Positions 51,205-60,978 are shown, counted from the stretch's first letter. The stretch is DNA of 64,000 nucleotides from Trinickia dinghuensis (GCF_003367175.1 NZ_QRGA01000006.1:1-64000), one strand, 5' to 3'. Notes: a model not told the origin generated them from the letters alone. Numbers and translations: made by a program.

Positions 51205-52272
51205 TCAACGCGCGGACTCGCTCCAAAGGACGGTCAGTACCGTCATCAAAGCCGGGCCGATGAAAAGGCCGACGAGACCGAACGTCTCGGCACCGCCGAG
51301 AATACCGAACAACACAAGCAAAAACGGCAGGCGCGTCGTACTGCCGATCAGCCCCGGGCGCACGAAATGCTCGGCCATGAACACGACGAAGCCACCCGTC
51401 ACCGCCACGGCGATGGCTCCGCCCACCTGGCCTTGCGCCACGAGCCACAGCGCCACGATGCCGAATGCGATGGGCGCACAAAACGGCACCATCGCCGCAA
51501 TCGCAGTCACGAGGCCGAGTTCGGCGGCATGGGGCACGCCCGTCAAGAAGTACGACACGCCGATCAACGCCCCCTCTCCCAGCCCGACGACGACGAGGCC
51601 CGTCACGGTGCCCCGCACGGCCGCGGCCATCCGCATCGCCAGGTGCGTACCGTCGGCGCCGAAAACGCGCCGCACGGATCGGATCAGGTGCACGGACATC
51701 TGCGGCCCGGTACGCAGCACGACGAACAGCGTGAGCAGCATGAAACCGAAATGCACGACGCCCCTGACCGCGAGCGAGCCGAAGTGCTGGCCGGCCGCGG
51801 CGACATGGCTGCCGCGCAATTCCTGCATGGCCGGCGACCCCTCGAGCGGACGCGCCAGATTCGTTTGCCACCAAGCCGAGAGCTGTTTGCCGAACGGCAG
51901 TTGCTGCACGAACTGCGGCAAGGCGATGCCGTTCTGCTCGACGTCGGCAAACCAGTGCATCGCATGATGCGTCTCATGCAGCACCTGCGCGAAGATGCCC
52001 ACGATCGGCAGCACGATGAACAGACCGATCACGGCCGTCATGCCGAACGCGATGGCGCTCGCGCGCAGGTGACTCTGATTGGGCGAGCTCAAGCGCTTCA
52101 GCAACGGCCAAACGAGAATCGCGATCACGAGCGCCCAGACGATGGCCGGAATGAACGACCGGATGACCCACAGCGCCAGCACCACGAGCGCGGCGTAGAG
52201 CACGAGCGTCGCGGCGCGCTGCCGGCGCTTTCCGTCGGCGGCGTCCTTGTTGGCAAGCGGAAAAATGGGCAT
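51205..52272 (-). CDS. AI-2E (PerM/UPF0118) family transporter
   Basis: A 355-residue membrane protein with about eight transmembrane segments: a pair near residue 20-60, one near 70-90, a long periplasmic part (HHAMHWFADVEQNG to WWQTNLARPLEG), and a C-terminal bundle with GLVVVGLGEGALIGVSYFLTG, PFCAPIAFGIVALWLVAQG and FGILGGAETFGLVGLFIGPALM. The last stretch is the family mark. Homologues export autoinducer-2 or act as Na+/H+ antiporters; the real substrate is unknown here. Start 52272 (MPIFPLANK). Confidence 0.85.
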   Translation of the reverse strand: MPIFPLANKDAADGKRRQRAATLVLYAALVVLALWVIRSFIPAIVWALVIAILVWPLLKRLSSPNQSHLRASAIAFGMTAVIGLFIVLPIVGIFAQVLHETHHAMHWFADVEQNGIALPQFVQQLPFGKQLSAWWQTNLARPLEGSPAMQELRGSHVAAAGQHFGSLAVRGVVHFGFMLLTLFVVLRTGPQMSVHLIRSVRRVFGADGTHLAMRMAAAVRGTVTGLVVVGLGEGALIGVSYFLTGVPHAAELGLVTAIAAMVPFCAPIAFGIVALWLVAQGQVGGAIAVAVTGGFVVFMAEHFVRPGLIGSTTRLPFLLVLFGILGGAETFGLVGLFIGPALMTVLTVLWSESAR

Positions 52273-52461
52273 GAAGATCGCCTTTGCGTTTGTGGGTTTC
52301 GATCGCCGACATCTTATCGAAGTTCGCTCGGCTCCCGACGCTTCGCTGTCGCCGAACGATCGCCGCGCCATTGCCGGCGTGGACTTGACGTTGACTTGAC
52401 GTCGAACTTTGCAAAGAATCTGACCCGACAGACTCGATCGACCCTCATCCCGGGAGCGGCC

Positions 52462-54165
52462 ATGCGCTTGCGTTTCGCCACATCGTCATCGTCATTGTCA
52501 TCGCCGCACGGCATCCACGGCGCAGTCCGAATCGCCGTGCTAGCGGCCGCGCTCGTCTGCGCGTTGGGGGCAAGCGGATCCGTGCTCGCCGACGACGACA
52601 GCGGCAACGGCACGGCCGAGCCGACCGCCGCTGCCGCCAGCGCTGTCGCACCGCCGAACGCCGGACCCCACGCCGCGGCGGCCACAAGTGCGCCACGCGG
52701 TGCCTCCTCCGCGAAAAGCGCCGCCGCGGAGCCCACGCCCGTGCCGCCCGAAACGTCCATCGTGACGAAGCACGCGCTGCGCCTGGACGGTCGCCGGCTA
52801 GAGTACGACGCCACGGCGGGCAATCTGCTGCTGCGCGACGACAAGGGCGAGTCCGACGCAAGCATGTTCTACGTCGCCTATACGAGCAAAGCCGAGCACG
52901 GCACGCCGCGCCCCGTCACGTTCCTCTTCAACGGCGGCCCCGGCGCGGCGAGCGTGTTCTTGCTGATGGGTTCGATCGGGCCGAAACGTGTACATACATC
53001 GAGCCCGTCGGCCACGCCGCCCGCACCCTATGTGCTCGCCGACAACCCCGACTCGCTGCTCGACAAAACCGACCTCGTCTTCATCGACGCCGTCGGCACG
53101 GGCTTTTCGAAGGTCGTCGGCCGCGGCGACGGTAAGCAGTTCTGGAGCGTCGACGGCGATCTCGACGCGTTCGTGCAGTTCATCGACCGTTATTTGACCG
53201 TCAACGACCGCTGGAACTCGCCGAAATTCCTGTTCGGCGAATCGTACGGCACGGCGCGCGCGGCCATGTTGGCCTACCGGCTCGGCCAGCACGAGATCTC
53301 ACTGAACGGCGTGGTGCTGCTCTCGTCGGTGCTCAATTCCGGCATGCAGGCGCCGGGCCTCGACCTCATGTATGTGCGCTACTTGCCGTCGTTCGCCGCG
53401 ACCGCTTGGTACCACGACAAGCTCGGCCCTTCGAAACCGGCCGACTTGCCCGCGTTCCTGAACGAGGTGCGCGCCTTCGCGGCTGGGCCGTACGCCGCCG
53501 CGCTCGAGAAAGGCGACGCTTTGCCCGATGCGGAACGCGATGCCATCGCCAAGCGGATCGCCCAGTACACAGGGCTCGATACGCAGTATGTCCTCAGAGC
53601 GCGCCTGCGCATCTCGCCCTCGCACTTCCGCAAGCAACTGCTGTTTGGGCAAGCGCGCAGCGTGGGGCGCTACGACAGCCGCTTCGAAGGCATCGAATAT
53701 GACGACGATACGTCGTCGCCCGATTATGACGCTTCCGAGCGCTACGTCACGAGCGCGTTCAACGCGGCGTTCCATCGGCATTTGGCGCAAGATCTGCACG
53801 ATAGGAATGCGACCGACGTGCCCTATCGCGTCTTCAACGGCCACGTGCTCGCAACATGGGGTTGGAAGCACCGCATCTGGTGGGGCGAAACACTCAACGT
53901 ACCCTATGCGGCGGCCGATCTGGCCGAAGCCATGCGGCAGAACCCGCGGCTGAAGGTACTATCGGCGAACGGCTACTTCGATCTCGCCACGCCGTTCTTC
54001 GCGACCGAGTACGACCTCGCCCATATGAACCTCGAACCGTCGCTGCGCAAGAACCTGCAGGTGACCTATTACCCGACGGGACACATGATTTATCTCGACG
54101 ACTCGGCACTGCACACGCTGAGGGGCGATTTGGATCGATTTTACGACGACGCGACTCGCCGGTGA
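52462..54165 (+). CDS. Exported serine carboxypeptidase (S10 family)
   Basis: A 567-residue peptidase. A signal peptide ends near residue 43 (VLADDD follows), then comes an Ala/Pro-rich low-complexity stretch (about 45-95). The S10 catalytic domain contains the oxyanion motif FLFNGGPGAAS, the nucleophile Ser261 in FLFGESYGTARA, Asp in ANGYFDLATPFFA, and His in TGHMIYLDD. Start ATG 52462; the frame is open far upstream without coding character. It probably acts in the periplasm or outside the cell, next to a sedolisin. Confidence 0.87.
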   Translation: MRLRFATSSSSLSSPHGIHGAVRIAVLAAALVCALGASGSVLADDDSGNGTAEPTAAAASAVAPPNAGPHAAAATSAPRGASSAKSAAAEPTPVPPETSIVTKHALRLDGRRLEYDATAGNLLLRDDKGESDASMFYVAYTSKAEHGTPRPVTFLFNGGPGAASVFLLMGSIGPKRVHTSSPSATPPAPYVLADNPDSLLDKTDLVFIDAVGTGFSKVVGRGDGKQFWSVDGDLDAFVQFIDRYLTVNDRWNSPKFLFGESYGTARAAMLAYRLGQHEISLNGVVLLSSVLNSGMQAPGLDLMYVRYLPSFAATAWYHDKLGPSKPADLPAFLNEVRAFAAGPYAAALEKGDALPDAERDAIAKRIAQYTGLDTQYVLRARLRISPSHFRKQLLFGQARSVGRYDSRFEGIEYDDDTSSPDYDASERYVTSAFNAAFHRHLAQDLHDRNATDVPYRVFNGHVLATWGWKHRIWWGETLNVPYAAADLAEAMRQNPRLKVLSANGYFDLATPFFATEYDLAHMNLEPSLRKNLQVTYYPTGHMIYLDDSALHTLRGDLDRFYDDATRR

Positions 54166-54600
54166 CTTAAAATTTGCAATAGAAAACCGCAACTCGCACC
54201 GAATGCTATTCGCGCGGCATAAAAAAACAAACAACCGCGCGTCGCGCCTTATTCTCATATTATAAAAAATCACAGAGAAATAAAGCGCGTCTTTTTCATA
54301 TCAAATTTATTCATCGCACTTTAGACCATGCTTTCGGCGCACTCGCGGGGCTCTTCGGCCGCACCGCACCGTCACGCGCTTGCCGCATCACGGACAGACC
54401 ACCTTTTCCACTACCACTATTAACAGCTACACGGCCACCTTTTTGACCTGTTACGTTAATCATGCTCAATAAATCGTTGATCTTTTATTACTCCACCAAT
54501 TCAAACGATGGCTCGAGACGGCAGCAAATTTCAGATCCGTTGACTCACCGCTATCCCGCGGATAAGGCGTCTCTTGGCGTTGCAATCCTAGGAGGTCAAA
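54166..54600 (+). other. A+T-rich leader upstream of the sedolisin gene
   Basis: About 435 bases, clearly richer in A+T than the surroundings, especially at 54166-54310 (CATATTATAAAAAA near 54256). A dyad CGCGCGG (54211-54217) and CCGCGCG (54235-54241) may be the end of the S10 gene transcript. The rest likely holds the sedolisin promoter and a long leader; AGGAGGT at its end is an ideal ribosome site. The A+T content might attract H-NS-like proteins. Confidence 0.45.
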
Positions 54601-56367
54601 TTGAAGTCGACATTAAAATCGAAGGGATCGGTACCAAGTATCTGCAAAACCGCCGCATTGGCATTGCCGCTGGTTGCCGCGGCACTTCCCGCTCATGCGG
54701 CCGCCGCACCGGCGGCGTGGGTCAGCACCGAAACGAGAGCGTTTCTGACGCCGCTGCAGACGAGGATGTTCGCGGCGGCACCGGAAGCGCAGGCGACGCC
54801 GGGCGAGGAAGCCCATGTCGTCGTGAGCCTGAAGGTGCGCGACATGAACAAGCTCAAGGCGCTCGGGCAGGCCGTCAACGAGCGCGGCAACAGCCGGTAC
54901 CATCGCTTCCTCACGCCAACGGCATTCCTGTCCGAGTTCGCGCCCACCGAAGCACAGGTGCAGAAGGTCGTCGCTTACATGCGCAAGAACGGCTTCGTCA
55001 ATATTCGCGTATCGAAGAATCGTCTGCTGATTTCCGCCGACGGCACGGCCGGCACCGTGAAGACGGCGTTCAACACACCGCTTGTCCATTTCCGCAAGGG
55101 CAACCGCACGGTCTTCGCGAACTCGGCGCCGGCCGAAGTGCCTGAAGCGCTCGGCGGCACGGTGCTGTCCGTGCTCGGGCTGCAAAACGTGACGCGCGCG
55201 CACACGATGGCGGTCCGGGGCCCGCGCACCCTAGCGAGGGCGATGGCGACGGGTACCGAAACGGGCCACTACCCGACCGAATGGCCCGGCCTGTATGGCG
55301 CCACGAGCCTGCCCACGGCCTCGAACACGACGATCGGCATCATCACGGTCGGCGGCGCGAGCCAGGCCACACAGGATCTGAACCAGTTCACCCAAGCGAA
55401 CAACCTGGCGACGGTCAACGTGTCGGCCGAGCAAACGGGGGACCCGAACGGCAACTACAGCGACGACCAGGAAGGCCAAGGCGAATGGGACCTCGACAGC
55501 CAAGACATCGTGGGGGCCGCGGGCGGGGCCGTGAATCAGCTGATCTTCTACGAAGCGGACGCGAACGCCTCGGGCAACACGGGCCTCACGCAGGCGTTCA
55601 ACCAAGCCGTCACCGACAATACGGCGAAGGTCATCAACGTCTCGCTAGGCTGGTGCGAAACCGATGCCCAAGCCGACGGCACGGTGGCGGCCGAGGATCA
55701 GATCTTCGCGGCGGCCGTGGCTCAGGGGCAGACATTCTCGGTTTCGTCGGGCGACGAAGGCGCCTACGAGTGCAACAACCGCGGCTATCCGGACGGCAGC
55801 ACGTACTCGATCTCATGGCCCGCGTCGTCGCCGAACGTCATCTCCGTCGGCGGCACGACGCTGTTCACCTCAGGCAGCGACTGGGCGAACGAAACGGTCT
55901 GGAACGAAGGCCTCGACAGCAACGGCAAGCTCTGGGCATCGACGGGCGGCATCAGCCAGGTCGAGCCGCTGCCTTCCTGGCAGAGCTCGCTCGCGGTGAG
56001 CCCCACGCCCACCGGCCGCGCCGTGCCTGACATCTCGTTCGACGCGGCACAAGGCTCGGGCGCGCTCGTCTACAACTACGGCCAGATCCAGCAGATCGGC
56101 GGCACGAGCCTCGCCTCGCCGATCTTCGTCGGATTGTGGGCGAGGCTCGAATCGGCTCATTCGAACGCGCTGGGCTTCCCCGCCGCGAGCATCTATAGCG
56201 GCGTCCAGTCGACGCCCTCGCTCGTGCATGACGTGACGTCGGGCAACAACGGCTATCAAGGCTACGGCTACAACGCCGGGAAAGGGTGGGACTACCCGAC
56301 GGGTTGGGGCAGCTTCGTCATGTCGAACCTCGCGTCCTACGTGAACGGCCACTCGTTCGGGCAATGA
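54601..56367 (+). CDS. Sedolisin (S53) serine-carboxyl peptidase
   Basis: A 588-residue secreted protease of the S53 family (pseudomonalisin type), active in acid. It has a signal peptide (cut near residue 33-36), a pro-domain (about 37-215; SRYHRFLTPTAFLSEFAPT is typical), and a catalytic domain with Glu295 and Asp299 (GEWDLDSQD), Asp385 (SSGDEGA), and Ser503 in GGTSLASP. A Ca-site Asp lies in VHDVTSGNNGYQG. The start is a TTG with AGGAGGT five bases upstream, one of the best ribosome sites in the window. Family length about 550-600. Confidence 0.9.
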   Translation: MKSTLKSKGSVPSICKTAALALPLVAAALPAHAAAAPAAWVSTETRAFLTPLQTRMFAAAPEAQATPGEEAHVVVSLKVRDMNKLKALGQAVNERGNSRYHRFLTPTAFLSEFAPTEAQVQKVVAYMRKNGFVNIRVSKNRLLISADGTAGTVKTAFNTPLVHFRKGNRTVFANSAPAEVPEALGGTVLSVLGLQNVTRAHTMAVRGPRTLARAMATGTETGHYPTEWPGLYGATSLPTASNTTIGIITVGGASQATQDLNQFTQANNLATVNVSAEQTGDPNGNYSDDQEGQGEWDLDSQDIVGAAGGAVNQLIFYEADANASGNTGLTQAFNQAVTDNTAKVINVSLGWCETDAQADGTVAAEDQIFAAAVAQGQTFSVSSGDEGAYECNNRGYPDGSTYSISWPASSPNVISVGGTTLFTSGSDWANETVWNEGLDSNGKLWASTGGISQVEPLPSWQSSLAVSPTPTGRAVPDISFDAAQGSGALVYNYGQIQQIGGTSLASPIFVGLWARLESAHSNALGFPAASIYSGVQSTPSLVHDVTSGNNGYQGYGYNAGKGWDYPTGWGSFVMSNLASYVNGHSFGQ

Positions 56368-56464
56368 ACGGCGATGACCGATCGTGCGACGAGCCGGCGG
56401 AGGGAGGCTAACTAAGTACGCAGGTAGCATCCGCACGGCAAGCGTCCGGCGACGTCCGCCGCGA

Positions 56465-56510
56465 GCCGGCCCAGCCTTTGCCTTTTTGCTGGGCCGGCTT
56501 TTCCTTTTCG
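56465..56510 (+). terminator. Intrinsic terminator after sedolisin
   Basis: GCCGGCCCAGC (56465-56475) and GCTGGGCCGGC (56488-56498) form a perfect 11-bp stem with a 12-base loop, followed by TTTTCCTTTTCG. It lies about 100 bases after the sedolisin stop. Confidence 0.85.
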
Positions 56511-56618
56511 TTGTACACGCAACAACATGCACGTTTTGCGCCCATGTTCGTAAAAGTCGGAGCATAATCGCTGCTTTGCGTCCTTGCCCACGACTCGTCG
56601 TTGCAGCGCCGCTCGTCC

Positions 56619-58016
56619 ATGCCGCTTGCCATCAAAGCCTTTATCGCCCCGCTGATCGTGGCTTGCGCCATGTTCATGGAAAGCGTCGACGGGAACATCA
56701 TCGTCACGGCGTTGCCGTCGATGGCACGCGATTTCGGCAGCGACCCGGTCGCGTTGAAAGTCGCGATCACGAGCTACGTCGTCGGGCTGGGCGTCTTCAT
56801 TCCGATCTGCGGCTGGCTGGCCGACCGCTTCGGCGCCCGCACCGTCTTTCGAACGGCGATCGGCATTTTCGTCGTCGGCTCCGTCATGTGCGGCTTCGCC
56901 CGCAACTTGCACGTCTTCACGCTCGCGCGCTTCCTGCAAGGCATCGGCGGCGCCATGATGGTCCCCGTCGGCCGCATCATCATCTTCCGCGCCGTGCCCA
57001 AGACCGAGTTCGTGCGCGCCATGAACTACCTGAGTCTGCCCGCGATGTTCGCGCCGGCCGCGGCGCCGCTGCTCGGCGGCTTCATCACGACGTACCTGCA
57101 CTGGCGGTTGATCTTCTTCATCAACGTGCCCGTCGGCATTCTCGGCATCTATCTGACGAATCGCCATATCGCCAATACGCACGAGCCGCATCCCGGCCCG
57201 CTCGACTGGTTAGGCTTTTTGCTGTCGGCCATCGGCGGGTCGCTCGTCATGCTCGGCCTTTCGTTGATCGGCAGTGGGCTCGTCTCCGATCGCACCGCCT
57301 ATGAAATGACCGTCACCGGCGCACTGCTGCTCGCGCTCTACGTGCTCCACGCGCAGCGCGCCACGCTGCCCGTGCTCGACCTGCGGCTGCTCAAGGTGCC
57401 GACGTTCCGTGCGAGCGTGCTGGGCGGATCGATGTTCCGGATCGGGCTGGGCGCGGTGCCGTTCCTGCTGCCGCTCGCGCTGCAGGAAGGGCTCGGCATG
57501 TCCGCGTTTCAATCGGGCGCCATCACCTGCGCCTCGGCGTTCGGCAGCATGTTCATGCGCTCGATGACGTCGTCCGTGCTGCGCAAGTTCGGCTTTCGCA
57601 CCGTGCTCATGTACAACGCCGTGTTTTCGGGCATTGCCATCGCCGCCTACGGCGCGTTCTTTCCCGGCACGCCGATCTGGGTGATGTGGGTCGTCGTGCT
57701 GCTCGGCGGATTCTTCCCCGCGCTGCAGTTTACGAGTCTGAACTCGATGATCTACGCGGAAATCGGGAGCCAGGACGTCGGCCGCGCAACGAGCCTCGGC
57801 AGCGTGGTGCAGCAGATGTCGCTCGGGCTCGGCGTGACCGTGGGCGGAATCGTGCTTCAGATCTCACGCGACCTGCACGGCCATGCGCACGCGCTGTGGT
57901 CCGACTTCTGGCCGTCTTTCGTCGTGGTGGGCCTGTTCTCGCTCGGCTCGATTCCGATCACGCGCCGGCTGGCGCCCGATGCCGGCGACGAAATCGCCCG
58001 CGGTTCGCGCGGATAG
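56619..58016 (+). CDS. MFS transporter, DHA2 type
   Basis: A 465-residue membrane protein with 12-14 hydrophobic segments. MESVDGNIIVTALPSMARDFG matches motif D1 of the DHA2 multidrug exporters, and GWLADRFGARTVF is motif A. PLLGGFITTYLHWRLIFFINVPVGILG contains motif C and the WRxIFFINVP mark. ATG 56619 is preferred to an in-frame TTG at 56601. Substrate unknown. No regulator is directly linked; the LysR gene downstream is convergent. Confidence 0.85.
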   Translation: MPLAIKAFIAPLIVACAMFMESVDGNIIVTALPSMARDFGSDPVALKVAITSYVVGLGVFIPICGWLADRFGARTVFRTAIGIFVVGSVMCGFARNLHVFTLARFLQGIGGAMMVPVGRIIIFRAVPKTEFVRAMNYLSLPAMFAPAAAPLLGGFITTYLHWRLIFFINVPVGILGIYLTNRHIANTHEPHPGPLDWLGFLLSAIGGSLVMLGLSLIGSGLVSDRTAYEMTVTGALLLALYVLHAQRATLPVLDLRLLKVPTFRASVLGGSMFRIGLGAVPFLLPLALQEGLGMSAFQSGAITCASAFGSMFMRSMTSSVLRKFGFRTVLMYNAVFSGIAIAAYGAFFPGTPIWVMWVVVLLGGFFPALQFTSLNSMIYAEIGSQDVGRATSLGSVVQQMSLGLGVTVGGIVLQISRDLHGHAHALWSDFWPSFVVVGLFSLGSIPITRRLAPDAGDEIARGSRG

Positions 58017-58135
58017 CGCCAAGCCCGGTTCGCGCGGGCAGTACCCGGCACCGGCCCGCGCCGATCTCCCCCTAGCCGGCCCGCAGTGCCAACACGCCTA
58101 CCCGCTTGCCACTTCTTGCCTATAGTCCGCGTCAC

Positions 58136-59065
58136 TCAGGCCGCGATGCTCGCACCTTCAGCGCCCACGCCCGCATAGCCGCGCACCGCTTCGACGACGA
58201 TCGTCGCCAGCTGCTCGACCGGCGCCGTGGCGGCGCTCGAGGCGCGCAGCAGCGAAAGCCCCAGCGACGGCAGCGGCGGCAAGCCGTAGTCGGCCGGATC
58301 GAGCGTTCGGACGGTGGAAGGCAGACCGTACGGCGTACGCACGGTCATCCCGAGTCCCGCCGCTGCGGCAGCCCATAAACCGGCGAGGCTTGGGCTCGTC
58401 AACGCCACGCGCCACGCGATGCCCGCGCGATCGAGCGCGTCCGTCGCGAGCGAGCACAGCATGCAGCCCCCGTCGAACAGCACGAGCGGCAGCGGCTCGC
58501 CAGAATCGGGCGACCATTGCAGGGCATCCGATCCGATCCAATGCAGCGGCGGCTTCGCCACTTCGATGCTGGCGCCGGCCGCGCGCCGCGCCTGCAGCGA
58601 AAGATTGAGATCGTCCCAGACCAGCGCGAGGTCGAGTTCGCCCGCATCGAGCCGCTCGGTCAAATCGGCGTTGCGCGCGACCCGCGCTTCGATGCGGACC
58701 TTCGGATGCGCGCGGGCGAATCGGCCCAGTACGCCCGGAAGCAGCGACTCCCCGAAATCCTCCTGCAATCCGAGACGCACCCAGCCTTCGAGATCCGTGC
58801 CGCGCGCCGCGACGACAGCCTCGTCGTTAAGTTCCACGAGACGCCGCGCGTAGCGGAGCATGACTTCGCCGGCATCGGTCAACCCCAGGCCTCGGCCCGC
58901 TTTACGGAAGAGCGGCGCGCCCACCTGCTCCTCGAGCTTTCTGATTTGCGCACTGACCGCCGAGGTCGAGCGCCCGACGCGGTCCGCGGCTTTGGCGAAA
59001 CTGCCCAGGTCCATGCCCGTGACGAAACTGCGCAACGCCGCCACGTCGAAGTTCGTTTGACTCAT
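58136..59065 (-). CDS. LysR family transcriptional regulator
   Basis: A 309-residue LysR protein. N-terminal helix-turn-helix (about 5-65): FDVAALRSFVTGMDLGSFAKAADRVGRSTSAVSAQIRKLEEQVGAPLFRKAGRGLGLT. The ligand domain follows with WVRLGLQEDFGESLLPGVLGRF. The start at 59065 has GGAGCGGG upstream. It is divergent from an MFS gene, with a long-range 11-bp inverted repeat between, so it probably controls that transporter. Confidence 0.88.
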   Translation of the reverse strand: MSQTNFDVAALRSFVTGMDLGSFAKAADRVGRSTSAVSAQIRKLEEQVGAPLFRKAGRGLGLTDAGEVMLRYARRLVELNDEAVVAARGTDLEGWVRLGLQEDFGESLLPGVLGRFARAHPKVRIEARVARNADLTERLDAGELDLALVWDDLNLSLQARRAAGASIEVAKPPLHWIGSDALQWSPDSGEPLPLVLFDGGCMLCSLATDALDRAGIAWRVALTSPSLAGLWAAAAAGLGMTVRTPYGLPSTVRTLDPADYGLPPLPSLGLSLLRASSAATAPVEQLATIVVEAVRGYAGVGAEGASIAA

Positions 59066-59076
59066 TGCCCGCTCCA

Positions 59077-59130
59077 ATCATCCTGAATTTTCGAACGATC
59101 AATTCTAAATAATCTGATTTTCAGGATGAT
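59077..59130. promoter_or_regulatory. Long-range inverted repeat between LysR and MFS genes
   Basis: ATCATCCTGAA (59077-59087) and TTCAGGATGAT (59120-59130) are exact complements, with centres 43 bases apart (about four helical turns). The A+T-rich middle (ATTTTCGAACGATCAATTC and on) holds the likely promoters. Two LysR dimers of a tetramer could bind the two arms. Confidence 0.5.
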
Positions 59131-59176
59131 CATAGGATGCGAGACTGCTTCCGTCAAACTTCATACGGAGCAACCC

Positions 59177-60439
59177 ATGGACACGCAATATGTCGTCAAG
59201 GCGCCCAGGAAGGCGCTCGGCGCCTCGCATCGGTGGAAGGTGCTTGCTGTCGGCGTTGCCGCGAATGCCGGTTTTTCGGCGGCGGCCGCCGGGATTCCGA
59301 CAACTGCCATTTGGATGCGCACGGGCTACCACTTCGACAACGCGCAGCTCGGCATGGCACTGGGCGCGACCGGTCTCGGCATCGCACTGTCGGAACTGCC
59401 GTGGGGCCTCGCAACCGACCGCTTCGGCGACCGGCCCGTGCTCATCGCCGGGCTGCTCGGAACCGCGCTCGCGCTGCTGTCGATGGCGCTGTTCGTCGTG
59501 CCTTCGGCCGCCTCGATCCCGGCCTTGCCCCTGCTCGCCGCCGCGATGGCCTTGGTCGGTTTGCTCGGCGGCAGCGTCAACGGCTCCAGCGGGCGCGCCA
59601 TCATGAGCTGGTTCAAGGAAGGGGAACGCGGGATCGCCATGAGCATCCGGCAGACCGCCGTTCCGCTCGGCGGCGGGATCGGGGCCTCGCTGCTGCCGTG
59701 GCTGGCTTCGACGCACGGCTTCGCCGCGGTTTATAGCGCGCTTGCGCTGCTGTGCGCGGTGCCGGCAGCCTTCGCCATGCGCTGGCTGCGCGAGCCGCCG
59801 TTTGCGGTCACCACCGCTTCCGGCTCAGGCTCCGGCTCGGTGGCGAAGCCCGCTGCCGCGGTACAACGCAGCCCGCTCGGCGACGTTCAAATCTGGCGCG
59901 TCGCGCTCGGGATCGGTGTGCTTTGCATGCCGCAGTTCGCCATCCTGACTTTCGCGACCGTGTTCCTTCACGACTTCGGCCGCCTGGGCACCGCAGGCAT
60001 CAGCGCGACGATGGCCGCCGTGCAGGTCGGCGCAATGGTCATGCGGGTGTGGAGCGGACGTCATACGGACCGCCGCGGCAACCGGCGCGGCTACATGCGC
60101 GGCTCGACGATCGTCGCGGCCGCCTCGTTCGCAGCGCTTGCCGGGGCGGTCGGGCTGGGGCACAGCATGTCGATCGCTGCGATCATCGGATTGATCGTGT
60201 TCGCCGGCATCTGCGTCTCTGCATGGCACGGTGTGGCGTACGCTGAACTTGCGACGCTGGCCGGCCCGGCACGTGCCGGTACTGCGCTCGGCATGGCCAA
60301 CACCATCGTCTATGTCGGGCTGTTCCTCGTGCCGCTTTTGCTGCCCCATCTGCTGGCAGCAAGTTCGTGGGCGGTCGTTTGGCTCGTGGCGGGCTTTGTC
60401 GCGCTCGGCGTTTATCCGCTGTTTCCGCGGGCGCGATGA
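59177..60439 (+). CDS. MFS transporter (LysR-linked)
   Basis: A 420-residue permease with 12 hydrophobic segments. LPWGLATDRFGDRPVLIAG is a motif A, and GGSVNGSSGRAIMSWFKEGERGIAMSIRQTAVPLGGGIG resembles the cyanate/nitrate-like and CynX-type MFS groups. The ATG at 59177 with CGGAGC upstream is preferred over an ATG at 59126 that lies inside the putative operator. Substrate unknown. Confidence 0.83.
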   Translation: MDTQYVVKAPRKALGASHRWKVLAVGVAANAGFSAAAAGIPTTAIWMRTGYHFDNAQLGMALGATGLGIALSELPWGLATDRFGDRPVLIAGLLGTALALLSMALFVVPSAASIPALPLLAAAMALVGLLGGSVNGSSGRAIMSWFKEGERGIAMSIRQTAVPLGGGIGASLLPWLASTHGFAAVYSALALLCAVPAAFAMRWLREPPFAVTTASGSGSGSVAKPAAAVQRSPLGDVQIWRVALGIGVLCMPQFAILTFATVFLHDFGRLGTAGISATMAAVQVGAMVMRVWSGRHTDRRGNRRGYMRGSTIVAAASFAALAGAVGLGHSMSIAAIIGLIVFAGICVSAWHGVAYAELATLAGPARAGTALGMANTIVYVGLFLVPLLLPHLLAASSWAVVWLVAGFVALGVYPLFPRAR

Positions 60440-60492
60440 TAGGGCCGGCATGGAGTGTGATCACGCTAACCGCACTCCGCAGCCCCTCCCGA

Positions 60493-60978
60493 CTACAGGG
60501 AAACTTCTGCCGTGACCGCTTCCCGCGGCGCAGTCAAACGCCCGTCTTCTCGAACAATGAGTCCCGCCCCCTCTAGGATCGCGACGTCTTCGTGTACATG
60601 CTTGTAATCGCGATCGAGTTCGCGCGCCAACGCCTTGACGCTATCCGCACCTGCACGGTGCAGGTAGCGTAGCAACTCCAGTCGCTTCGGCGTCAGTGCC
60701 GTCATCATCTCTTCCAACGAAAGAAACGTTACGTGCCGCTCCTCGAAATCCTCGCCCGCCATTGCCCGCTCGAAAGCGGCCGAGAAGCGCCGCCCCATGT
60801 CCCTATTACTACCCACGTGGACATTCAACTTGCCTATCTGCTCGGGGGTCGTCACGCGACCGATGCACGCTGTGGCCTCTGCGAGTGCCCGGCGCAGAGC
60901 CGGTATCGGTTCGCCAGCGTCAGCCTCGATGGCCATTGCGATTTTCTCAATATCGTGGATCGTCGGTCTTTCGACCAT
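60493..60978 (-). CDS. Antitoxin-like DNA-binding protein (HVO_A0114 type)
   Basis: A 161-residue protein. The C-terminal half is a winged helix: MMTALTPKRLELLRYLHRAGADSVKALARELDRDYKHVHEDVAILEGAGLI, a sequence type known from HVO_A0114/COG4190 predicted regulators, which are often antitoxins. The N-terminal half (PTIHDIEKIAMAIEADAGEPIPALRRALAEA) looks helical. Start at 60978 has GGGAGAG upstream. The usual toxin partner gene should lie just upstream, but 60979-61260 shows no convincing frame. Confidence 0.7.
   Translation of the reverse strand: MVERPTIHDIEKIAMAIEADAGEPIPALRRALAEATACIGRVTTPEQIGKLNVHVGSNRDMGRRFSAAFERAMAGEDFEERHVTFLSLEEMMTALTPKRLELLRYLHRAGADSVKALARELDRDYKHVHEDVAILEGAGLIVREDGRLTAPREAVTAEVSL

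Noticed and set aside
50923-54165. A very long open frame of over 1000 codons on the plus strand
   Set aside because: Only the part from 52462 reads like protein (S10 peptidase). The upstream part lies opposite the AI-2E transporter gene and shows the composition of an antisense frame in high-G+C DNA.
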